Below are positions 24,124-31,419 of a stretch of 64,000 bases of DNA, piece by piece; the first letter of the stretch is position 1, and every line of letters starts with the position of its first letter. The position numbers and the translations under genes were made by a program. Below the pieces are notes generated by a model, which saw only the letters and a list, made by a program, of their open reading frames with translations, searched no databases and was not told the origin of the DNA. Source of the DNA: an uncultured Mucilaginibacter sp. (lineage in GTDB: Bacteria; Bacteroidota; Bacteroidia; Sphingobacteriales; Sphingobacteriaceae); assembly GCF_913773635.1 (NCBI RefSeq), contig NZ_CAJYGQ010000012.1, positions 124,001-188,000 of the forward strand. The letters run 5' to 3'.

Positions 24124-24837
24124 ATGTTATTGCAGTATTCAGCTTTACTAATATTTTTAATTAGCGGAACGGTGCTGAGCATATATTTCAAAAAGCTTAC
24201 ACCTATTGCTGCAATAACCGGTCTGGTTTGTGCCTTGGCAGTGTTTGCCGGCGCAAGTTATACAGGTGTGGCTATAATGACGGCTTTTTTTGTTACTGCA
24301 ACAATTGTCACTTCCTGGAAACGTAATTTAAAACAACAACTGTATACAGAAGCAGCTGATGACGGGCGTCGTAAAAGCAGCCAGGTAATTGCCAATGCAG
24401 GTGTAGCAGCCATAGCCGGCTTGTTAAATATCTTTTTTTATCCTGAAGGGATAATATGGCCTCTAATAATTGCTGCGGCATTTTCTGCAGCTTGCGGCGA
24501 TACCGTATCGTCCGAATTAGGGACAGTTTACGGTAAAAAGTTTTTCAATATTTTAACATTTAAACCTGATAAAAGAGGCCTGGACGGCGTTGTGAGTTTG
24601 GAAGGAACACTGTTGGGTGCCATTGGAAGCTTACTTATTGCTGGTGTTTACTTTATTGGTTACCAATCATTGCAGGGAGCTGTTGTAGTTGCAATATGCG
24701 GGGTGTTTGGTAATTTATTTGATTCATTTTTAGGAGCTTTGCTGGAGCGAAAGGGCTTACTTAAAAATGATGCTGTCAATTTTTTGAATACACTTGCCGC
24801 AGCGTTGCTGGCTGCTTTTATAAGCTTACAAAAATGA
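24124..24837 (+). CDS. DUF92 family integral membrane protein
   Basis: About 237 residues with six or more hydrophobic segments, matching DUF92/TIGR00297 (relatives include plant phytyl-phosphate kinase VTE6). Signature stretches: RKSSQVIANAGVAAIAGLL, AAAFSAACGDTVSSELGTVYG and GLDGVVSLEGTLLGAIGSLL. The family may phosphorylate polyprenyl alcohols, but that is not shown for bacterial members. The ATG at 24124 follows the promoter and begins MLLQYSALLIFLISGTVL. A strong terminator follows. Confidence 0.85.
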   Translation: MLLQYSALLIFLISGTVLSIYFKKLTPIAAITGLVCALAVFAGASYTGVAIMTAFFVTATIVTSWKRNLKQQLYTEAADDGRRKSSQVIANAGVAAIAGLLNIFFYPEGIIWPLIIAAAFSAACGDTVSSELGTVYGKKFFNILTFKPDKRGLDGVVSLEGTLLGAIGSLLIAGVYFIGYQSLQGAVVVAICGVFGNLFDSFLGALLERKGLLKNDAVNFLNTLAAALLAAFISLQK

Positions 24838-24858
24838 ATACGTAGTTCTACGTAGTAA

Positions 24859-24886
24859 AAAAAACACGTGTTTTCACGTGTTTTTT
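24859..24886 (+). terminator. Rho-independent terminator
   Basis: AAAAAACACGTG, a TTTT loop and CACGTGTTTTTT form a 12-bp perfect stem running into T. It ends the DUF92 transcript. A smaller ACGTAG-TT-CTACGT hairpin precedes it at 24840-24853. Confidence 0.85.
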
Positions 24887-24894
24887 CACTTTCA

Positions 24895-25130
24895 GGTATG
24901 TTGTACCTTAGGGCCATGTTTCAGGGCTGTGCCTGCATGGCTTTGAAAGCAATTAGTTTAACACTATTGCTAAAAGCATTTACACCTAAACCTTATTCAC
25001 ATTGAACTCCCGGATACGCTGTTTCACCCAGTAATGGCTTCCCGGGGCTTGTTCACTCACAGGACACAGACCATTACTTTTGCTGTTAGGGTCAAAGTGC
25101 AGCAGATATGGTGTCTGTACCTGTGAGTTT
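24895..25130 (+). ncRNA. Hairpin-rich region upstream of cysE, candidate structured RNA
   Basis: This 330-base gap is much richer in complementary segments than other gaps here. In order: AGGTA-TGTTG-TACCT (24895-24909); CCATG...CAGG-6nt-CCTG-CATGG (24915-24941); TGAAC...CCCGG paired with CCGGG...GTTCA (25003-25055); ACTCACAGG, ACAGAC, CAT and TGCTG (25055-25085) paired with CAGCA, ATG, GTCTGT and CCTGTGAGT (25100-25128), then TTTTATTT. AGTAATGG (25030-25037) can instead pair with CCATTACT (25071-25078), giving mutually exclusive folds. It could be a free small RNA (6S-like), a cysE leader, or regulated promoter DNA. Confidence 0.4.
25049..25082 (+). promoter_or_regulatory. Candidate cysE promoter inside the palindromic region
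   Basis: TTG at 25049-25051 and TACTTTTG at 25075-25082 (perfect TAnnTTTG) are 23 bases apart. A start near 25089 would give cysE a leader of about 170 bases. A weaker TTACTTTG at 25246-25253 lies eight bases before the chosen cysE start. Confidence 0.35.
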
Positions 25131-25261
25131 TATTTCTATTTTCACACAACAACATAATCAAAGTTTGTGCGGCATTTGCTCTATAATGTATATCAGCTTA
25201 GTAGTTTTATTGAATAAATATGGCACAAACAGCCAAAACAAACTGTTACTTTGCATTATAT

Positions 25262-26068
25262 ATGAACCAAGAGTTTTACCGGCATTTGTTTGAAAAGTCG
25301 TTACATGCTAAAGCTATACCATCTAATTTACATATAGCGGCTTGGGCGCTTAAAGTGGTGCGTTTATTATATCCTGAGCAAAAAAACCATTTCGGCTCCG
25401 TTGAAGAACTTAAAGCTCATACTTTGCATTTGCAGCATGAGCTTTGCCGTATGATAGATGGGTGTAATTATGCAGGTAATGATAGCATGGATCTTTCAGT
25501 TAAGTTTTTTTACGAGTTACCTGCGCTTTACAATGTTTTAAATACAGATATTCAGGCTATATACAACGGCGACCCGGCTGCTAAAAGCGAGTTTGAAGTA
25601 ATAAGGACCTATCCCGGTTTTTATGCTATATGTTTTTACCGGTTAGCGCACATGTTATATGAGCTTAACATACCGCTTATACCGCGCATATTAACTGAGC
25701 ATGCACATTCAGAAACCGGTATTGATATACATCCCGCCGCAGTTATTGGCAATTACTTTCACATCGATCATGGTACCGGAATAGTGATAGGAGAGTCGTG
25801 CCATATAGGTAACAACGTTAAAATTTATCAGGGCGTTACGTTGGGAGCTTTAAGTGTACACAAAGACATGGCAGGCACTAAACGGCATCCAACCGTAGAA
25901 GACAGAGTAATTATTTATTCAGGTGCTACTATACTTGGCGGGCAAACAATAATAGGGCATGATAGTGTTATTGGTGGTAACGTGTGGTTAACAAAAAGTG
26001 TGGCGCCATTTTCAACAGTTTATCACACGCCTATAATTAACGTACAAAACATTACAGAAAGCATTTGA
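25262..26068 (+). CDS. cysE: Serine O-acetyltransferase
   Basis: Acetylates L-serine with acetyl-CoA, the first step of cysteine synthesis. About 268 residues: an N-terminal helical part, then FYAICFYRLAHMLYELNIPLIPRILTEHAHSETGIDIHPAAVIG, the left-handed hexapeptide helix with FHIDHGTGIVIGE and IYQGVTLGA. The ATG at 25262 (MNQEFYRHLFEKSL) fits homologues as I recall them better than the one at 25220. It lies six bases before cysM, and the two form a cysteine operon. Confidence 0.93.
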   Translation: MNQEFYRHLFEKSLHAKAIPSNLHIAAWALKVVRLLYPEQKNHFGSVEELKAHTLHLQHELCRMIDGCNYAGNDSMDLSVKFFYELPALYNVLNTDIQAIYNGDPAAKSEFEVIRTYPGFYAICFYRLAHMLYELNIPLIPRILTEHAHSETGIDIHPAAVIGNYFHIDHGTGIVIGESCHIGNNVKIYQGVTLGALSVHKDMAGTKRHPTVEDRVIIYSGATILGGQTIIGHDSVIGGNVWLTKSVAPFSTVYHTPIINVQNITESI

Positions 26069-26074
26069 TAATTT

Positions 26075-26947
26075 ATGGCCGGCATAATAGATATAATAGG
26101 CAACACGCCAATGGTTGAAATTTCAAAACTCAATCCTAATCCTAACGTAAAAATTTTTGCAAAGCTTGAAGGCAACAATCCTGGTGGCAGCGTAAAAGAC
26201 AGGGCGTCGTTAAATATGATTCGCAGTGCTATTGAACGTGGCGATATAAAACCCGGTACCCGACTGGTTGAAGCTACCAGTGGAAACACCGGTATAGCCC
26301 TTGCAATGATTGCCGGTTTATTTGGTGTAGAAATAGAGCTTGTTATGCCGGCAAACTCCACACGTGAACGTACGCTTACCATGGAAGCATTTGGTGCAAA
26401 AGTAACCCTGCTGGAAAGTATAGAAGTATGCCGCGATTATGCTGAAGAAAAAGGCGCCTCTGAAGGATATTACCTCCTCAATCAGTTCGCTAACGAAGAT
26501 AACTACATGGCCCACTACAAAACCACAGGACCGGAATTGTGGCGAGACACCAACGGTGCAATAACGCATTTTGTTAGTTCGATGGGTACAACGGGTACTA
26601 TTATGGGTTGCTCAAAATATTTGAAAGAGCAAAATCCGGAAATTCAGATTGTTGGTTGCCAGCCTACCGAAGGCTCTTCAATACCCGGCATTCGCAGGTG
26701 GCCGCAAGAGTATTTGCCCAAAATATTTGATTCATCAAGGGTTGATCGTACAATGGATATTGCTGAGGATGATGCCACTCAGATGGCCCGCAAACTTGCC
26801 CGTGTTGAAGGCGTTTTTGCAGGAATGAGTAGTGGGGGAGCCTGTTCGGCAGCAATTCAACTTGCTCAGGAGCTTGATGAGGGCCTTATTGTATTTATTG
26901 CTTGCGACAGGGGAGACCGCTACCTTAGTAGTGCGTTATTTGGGTAG
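26075..26947 (+). CDS. cysM: O-acetylserine sulfhydrylase (cysteine synthase B type)
   Basis: PLP enzyme that replaces the acetyl group of O-acetylserine with sulfide to give cysteine. The 290-residue chain has GNNPGGSVKDRAS (33-45) with Schiff-base Lys41, the EATSGNTGIALAMIA substrate loop and SSMGTTGTIMG phosphate cup. The short C-terminus and EGNNPGGS sequence are CysM-like. It is co-transcribed with cysE six bases upstream. Confidence 0.94.
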   Translation: MAGIIDIIGNTPMVEISKLNPNPNVKIFAKLEGNNPGGSVKDRASLNMIRSAIERGDIKPGTRLVEATSGNTGIALAMIAGLFGVEIELVMPANSTRERTLTMEAFGAKVTLLESIEVCRDYAEEKGASEGYYLLNQFANEDNYMAHYKTTGPELWRDTNGAITHFVSSMGTTGTIMGCSKYLKEQNPEIQIVGCQPTEGSSIPGIRRWPQEYLPKIFDSSRVDRTMDIAEDDATQMARKLARVEGVFAGMSSGGACSAAIQLAQELDEGLIVFIACDRGDRYLSSALFG

Positions 26948-27045
26948 TATTCAAAAAATAACAAGTGCTTTTGGATGTGTTTTACGCTTGCGCTTAATTA
27001 CTTTGGTTACCCGGATGATAGGTTGAAACTGCGTGCTTTAAAACA

Positions 27046-27570
27046 TCAGCTTTGTAAAATAGCACATCTTAACTTTCCGTCTAAATACATTTGAGCCTGA
27101 TTTGTAAAGTTTTTAGTAGCAGCTTCAAATGACTGTCCGCCGGTAATTATAGTTTTTGCGCGCACTTTAGGCCCAAACTCTACAGCAGCTATAAAGCTGT
27201 TGCCTGAATAACCATAACGCTTTTTTGTGCCATTCATGATTTTGCTCACAAAGCAAAGTAACTGCCCAAATACGGACGCTACAGAGGCGGAAGGTAAGCT
27301 TGGTTGAGCATCGTCAAAAATTACACCATCTGCCGGGCGCTAAGTAATTGCGTTCTATGCCTTCAAAATTTTCCTCGCATTGCGCGTACATTAAACCAAA
27401 AACCACATTAGCATCAGTTTTGCCGTAAATATGAGGTACGCCCCAGTTATCTCTTATAATGGTTACTTGTTTGGCTTGTGCCAGATAGCGTGCAATTTCT
27501 GCTTTGGAAATTTTTGCGCAGAGTATAGAAGCGGTAAACAAAAGATGAGTGCAAGCAAAAGCTTTTTCAT
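27046..27570 (-). pseudogene. Remnant of a penicillin-acylase-type (Ntn hydrolase) gene
   Basis: Three pieces in different frames. A signal peptide, [19 protein letters not shown], begins at ATG 27570. After a shift comes the mature N-terminus, [24 protein letters not shown]...[21 protein letters not shown], typical of penicillin/acyl-homoserine-lactone acylases. The middle of roughly 500-600 residues, including the catalytic serine, is missing. A third frame then gives DDAQPSLPSASVASVFG and MNGTKKRYGYSGNSFIAAVEFGPKVRAKTI near the normal C-terminus. At least one frameshift and one large deletion make it non-functional. The frame can be opened to 27640, but those residues are not family-like. 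Confidence 0.88.
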
Positions 27571-27680
27571 GCGTTAAGGAAATTTTAACAGACCGAAAAA
27601 CACTGAATTTTGCTAACAAGCCATTTAGTTGTAACAGCATTGTTTAGTACTCTCAAACTATTTAGCCATTTTAGCAGCTT

Positions 27681-28826
27681 ATGTTGCGTTTAGTTTTATT
27701 GTCTGTTCTGCTTTTAATTTCGTTATTAACGCTTTTTACAGCGCCCGCATATTATTTATGGCTTCTTGCGGTTATGGTGGGCGAGTACGGTTTGCTTTTC
27801 ATTGGTAGTACACTTATAATTTTAGCAAGTGGTTGGCTTACCAAGTCAAAATATAACGCTTTGGGTACCTTTATAGGCATACTAGCATTGGCTTTGTTAA
27901 TGCTGCCTATAATAGAAGCATTTACAATTGCTCAAAAGCTGCCTAATCAAATGCAGCGGGAATTAAAATTGAAAACGTTGAACGATGAAAAGCCATTTTC
28001 CTTTTTACGGTTATTTGTCAAAGATCCAAAATCAACGCCTAAAACCTTAAATTATGTTACCTATCCTGACACCAGCCTTACGCTCGACTATTATGCAGCT
28101 GAAACATCGGCTAAGCGCCCATGTGTTATTGTGGTCCATGGAGGTTCGTGGAGTAGTGGCGACAGTAAGCAGTTACCTGAATTAAATACTATTTTAGCTG
28201 CAAAAGGTTACCAGGTGGCAAGTATTAATTACAGGCTTGCTCCAAAATGGCACAATCCTGCACCGGTTGAAGATGTGCGTTTGGCACTGAGTTATCTTAC
28301 CAGTCATGCAAATGAATTACACATAGATACATCTCAATTCGTTTTGTTGGGCCGGTCGGCAGGGGCACAAATTGCTTTGCTTGCTGCTTATACTTTAAAG
28401 AATCCGGGTATCAAAGGCGTCGTAAACTTTTACGGTCCTGCAGATATGGTATGGGGCTACTCTTTACCCGCGCCAAAGCTGGTAATGGATTCGCGTGGGG
28501 TAATGGAAAACTATTTGGGTGGAACGTACAACCAAGTACCACAAAACTATAAAACAAGCTCGCCGGTTGAATATGTTGATTTAGAAAGTGTTCCTACGCT
28601 TACTATTCATGGCGCTAACGATGCCTTGGTTGCTTATGAGCATAGCTGCAGATTAAATAATAAATTACAAGAGAATGGTATCAGTCATTTTTGGCTAAAG
28701 TTGCCATGGGCAACACATGGTTTTGATCACCATTTAAATGGTCCTGGCGGACAGTTGTCAACTTATGCAGTGTTAAATTTTTTGAACAACGTGGTGCCGG
28801 TTGAACACATGCATCAACACTATTAA
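27681..28826 (+). CDS. Membrane-anchored alpha/beta hydrolase (carboxylesterase family)
   Basis: A 381-residue protein with two or three N-terminal hydrophobic helices (residues 3-20, 26-50 and 60-80) and a hydrolase domain. HGGSW (153-157) is the oxyanion-hole loop of the hormone-sensitive-lipase type, GRSAG (224-228) holds nucleophile Ser226, the acid is in IHGANDALV and the histidine in WATHGFDHH. It probably acts on small esters at the membrane; the substrate is unknown. Monocistronic. Confidence 0.88.
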   Translation: MLRLVLLSVLLLISLLTLFTAPAYYLWLLAVMVGEYGLLFIGSTLIILASGWLTKSKYNALGTFIGILALALLMLPIIEAFTIAQKLPNQMQRELKLKTLNDEKPFSFLRLFVKDPKSTPKTLNYVTYPDTSLTLDYYAAETSAKRPCVIVVHGGSWSSGDSKQLPELNTILAAKGYQVASINYRLAPKWHNPAPVEDVRLALSYLTSHANELHIDTSQFVLLGRSAGAQIALLAAYTLKNPGIKGVVNFYGPADMVWGYSLPAPKLVMDSRGVMENYLGGTYNQVPQNYKTSSPVEYVDLESVPTLTIHGANDALVAYEHSCRLNNKLQENGISHFWLKLPWATHGFDHHLNGPGGQLSTYAVLNFLNNVVPVEHMHQHY

Positions 28827-28843
28827 GTTGTGCGACAACTTAA
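28823..28843. terminator. Hairpin at the esterase stop codon
   Basis: TTAAGTTGT, GCG loop, ACAACTTAA: a 9-bp perfect stem that includes the stop codon and is followed by a short T stretch. Plausible terminator between convergent genes. Confidence 0.5.
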
Positions 28844-28892
28844 CGTTTATTCAATGAATAAAATCAATTTGAGGCTTAATATTTGTTGCCAG

Positions 28893-31283
28893 CTATTCTT
28901 TTTTCTCTTTATCTAAAACTGTAAATCTCACCTTTACCGTATTACCATCACTATCTACCAAGGTTAGTAAGTGCTTGCCTGCCGATGCTTGAACAGCCAT
29001 CTGGTGCATGTCCTGAGTTTGGCCAAGATAGTGCTCGTCTAAATGCCAAAAAATCTTTGCTTTGGGCTGGCTATGGGCCGCGTTGCAAACCATTCGGCCA
29101 CGGGTACCATCCGCTTCAATAGGAATATAAATCTTAGCATCGTCCTTTGGATAAATTACCTCCATCGGATTAATTTTTTCCGAAACAGCACAACCTTCCC
29201 TAAATGGTGGGAGGGGCTTATACTGATAATTGCGCGCCTTATAGTAGTATTCCATTGAAGGAGGAAGCACAAACCATTTGGCATGTACCATACGCTCCGG
29301 CGATTCGCAATCTGCCGTTACCTGCCACTTGCCGGTTGCATCTAAATGCACCAATCGGTGATAAGGGCACGCCGGTGATTTTAGACCGGCAGCAGGTACC
29401 CAAGTATCCTGAGGGTGACTGCAGTTTTCACCAGCACGAAAGCCGCTCTCGCTGCATAACGAAATTTTTACCATGCCATGGTCGGGCTCCTTAAACCAGC
29501 TGCGCGTAACCGGCAAAAGCCTGAATATATCAAATAGTACCGGTGCTGCGGTATTTATACCGGTTAGGTTTGGCCTGCCCTCGCCGGTAGTATTTCCTAC
29601 CCAAACGCCAACTACGTATTTGGGCGTTACACCAATTGCCCACCCATCTCTGAAGCCAAAACTGGTGCCGGTTTTCCAGGCTACGCGTTGTGTTGAGGTA
29701 AATTGCTGCCATAGCATTTCCTCGCCAGGGCGCATTACTTCTTCCATAGCCTGAAAGGTGTAGAAAATAGAGGCTGCATCAAGCAATCCGTTCTTTTCAT
29801 CAAGCTTAGGTGCTGCATTTGTTTTTTGATAAGTTGGTGCGTGGTAGTCGGCTTGTGTATAATGATTGGTTTGGTTGTAGTGGTTAAGCGCCCTTGCCAT
29901 GCTGGCATAGGCCCCCGTGAGTTCCCAAAGCGTGTTTTCTGAACCACCTAATATCAGCGACAATCCGTAATGATCTGGCGGTTGGTTGAGGGTGGTAATC
30001 CCCGTTTTTTTTAGCACTTCATAAAAGCGTTCGTACTTATACTTTTGCAGCATTTTTACCGCCGGCACGTTAAGCGACCGTGCCAGTGCGCGTGATGCCG
30101 GTACGGCTCCATCATAACCCAGGTCGAAATTTTCGGGGTGATAACCGGCAATCTGCGTGGGAATATCAGGAATCAGTGTATTAGGCAATATAAACCCATC
30201 ATGCAGCATTGATGCATATAACAGCGGCTTTAGTGTGCTGCCCGGGCTGCGTGGTGCATTCACAACATCTACACTGCTCTCCAAACCCGCATCCTCCGGG
30301 TGAAAAATATTACCTGCGTAAGCCAAAGCAGCGCCGGTTTCTACTTCTAATACCACTGCTGCAATATTGTTAATTTGATTGGCTTTTAATACGCGATGAT
30401 GCCGTTCAAGTATTTCGGCTACCTGTTGTTGTAATTCGGCTTTTACAGTGGTTTTAATACGCGTGCCGGTTTCACCCTTATGCCGGTGTTCGGCCTTAAA
30501 ACGTTCCAACAAGTGAGGAGCTTGTTGCGGGAGCGGTAAGGGTTTGTCGGGCATAGGCTCGAGTTTAGATAGCTCGGCCGTGCTTTTATCTATTACTTGT
30601 TGTGCGCGAAGCTTATCTAACAATAGGTTTCGCTTTTTAAGTAAAGTTTGCCGGTTTTTGCCGGGGTGTACTAAAGATGGCGAGTTAGGTAATACTGCCA
30701 TTGCAGCCATTTCGCCCCAGGAAAGTTTATCAGGGCTCCGACCAAAGTACCGCCACGAAGCTGCATTTAATCCTATCACGTTGCCACCAAAGGGAGCATT
30801 GCTGGCATAAAGCGCCAATACTTCGTTTTTGCTATAGGTTAGGGTTAAGCGCAAAGCCATAAGCATCTCTAATAGCTTATTCCATGTATTGCGTTTATGT
30901 TGCGTTGCCAGTCTGATAACCTGCATGGTAATGGTACTGCCGCCGCTATTAACCCGCCCTGCGCTTATGTTTTGCCTTATTGCCCGCCCGAATGCCAGTG
31001 CATCTACGCCCGGATGGTTCATGAAGCGTTTGTCTTCAAAAGCAATGATACATTGTTTAAACTTTTCGGGCACCGTATTGTCGTACGGGAAACGCCATTG
31101 CCCGTCGGCCGCTATAGCCGCGCCAAGGAGTGTTCCATTTTCATCATCTATAACGTACGACGTAGGGCTTTTGAACAGCGGCTTGGGCAAGCAAAACCAA
31201 AAGGCAATCAATGCAATTACAATGACGGCCGTTGGTATGTACACTTTAGGGCGTTTGAACTTTTGAATGAGCTTTTGTATCAT
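28893..31283 (-). CDS. pbpC: Penicillin-binding protein 1C
   Basis: A 796-residue bifunctional peptidoglycan synthase anchored by one helix (15-31). The glycosyltransferase domain has EDKRFMNHPGVD (83-94, catalytic Glu83) and GGSTITMQVIRL (114-125). The transpeptidase has the active-site STLK (349-352), an SLN motif in ARSLNVPAV and KTGT in WKTGTSFGFRDGW. A C-terminal BiPBP_C beta domain follows. It is downstream of the alpha-2-macroglobulin gene, a pairing seen in many Gram-negatives, where the macroglobulin is thought to guard the periplasm while PBP1C repairs the wall. Confidence 0.95.
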   Translation of the reverse strand: MIQKLIQKFKRPKVYIPTAVIVIALIAFWFCLPKPLFKSPTSYVIDDENGTLLGAAIAADGQWRFPYDNTVPEKFKQCIIAFEDKRFMNHPGVDALAFGRAIRQNISAGRVNSGGSTITMQVIRLATQHKRNTWNKLLEMLMALRLTLTYSKNEVLALYASNAPFGGNVIGLNAASWRYFGRSPDKLSWGEMAAMAVLPNSPSLVHPGKNRQTLLKKRNLLLDKLRAQQVIDKSTAELSKLEPMPDKPLPLPQQAPHLLERFKAEHRHKGETGTRIKTTVKAELQQQVAEILERHHRVLKANQINNIAAVVLEVETGAALAYAGNIFHPEDAGLESSVDVVNAPRSPGSTLKPLLYASMLHDGFILPNTLIPDIPTQIAGYHPENFDLGYDGAVPASRALARSLNVPAVKMLQKYKYERFYEVLKKTGITTLNQPPDHYGLSLILGGSENTLWELTGAYASMARALNHYNQTNHYTQADYHAPTYQKTNAAPKLDEKNGLLDAASIFYTFQAMEEVMRPGEEMLWQQFTSTQRVAWKTGTSFGFRDGWAIGVTPKYVVGVWVGNTTGEGRPNLTGINTAAPVLFDIFRLLPVTRSWFKEPDHGMVKISLCSESGFRAGENCSHPQDTWVPAAGLKSPACPYHRLVHLDATGKWQVTADCESPERMVHAKWFVLPPSMEYYYKARNYQYKPLPPFREGCAVSEKINPMEVIYPKDDAKIYIPIEADGTRGRMVCNAAHSQPKAKIFWHLDEHYLGQTQDMHQMAVQASAGKHLLTLVDSDGNTVKVRFTVLDKEKKE

Positions 31284-31291
31284 TATTGAAA

Positions 31292-31329
31292 CGTCATTTT
31301 TAGAGATCGAGCAATCAATTCAAATGACG
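31292..31329. repeat. 8-bp inverted repeat upstream of pbpC
   Basis: CGTCATTT (31292-31299) and AAATGACG (31322-31329) are perfect inverted copies 22 bases apart, just upstream of pbpC. This may be an operator; no regulator is assigned. Confidence 0.35.
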
Positions 31330-31353
31330 AGTTGTAAAAGTTAATTTTAAAAA

Positions 31354-31382
31354 GCATGCAAGCAGTGTTCCCACTTGCATGC
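31354..31382 (-). terminator. Terminator after the alpha-2-macroglobulin gene
   Basis: GCATGCAAG and CTTGCATGC form a 9-bp stem; on the minus strand it is followed by CTTTTTAAAATT. It lies between the macroglobulin stop and pbpC, so pbpC may be transcribed partly or wholly on its own. Confidence 0.75.
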
Positions 31383-31419
31383 CCTGTTATACTACTTTAT
31401 AACTTTAGTATTTCTCAAG

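Noticed and set aside
24841..24890. Possible attachment site or mobile-element end from the repeated ACGTAG and CACGTG palindromes
   Set aside because: The second is a simple terminator stem with T run, no integrase or target duplication is present, and the flanking genes look native.
25220..25261. Upstream ATG for cysE at 25220
   Set aside because: The extra 14 residues are not family-like, and a near-consensus -7 box lies within them, so the ATG at 25262 was preferred.
30897..31289. 130-codon open frame antisense to the start of pbpC
   Set aside because: The opposite strand encodes the intact PBP1C glycosyltransferase domain; the antisense product is low in family-like features.
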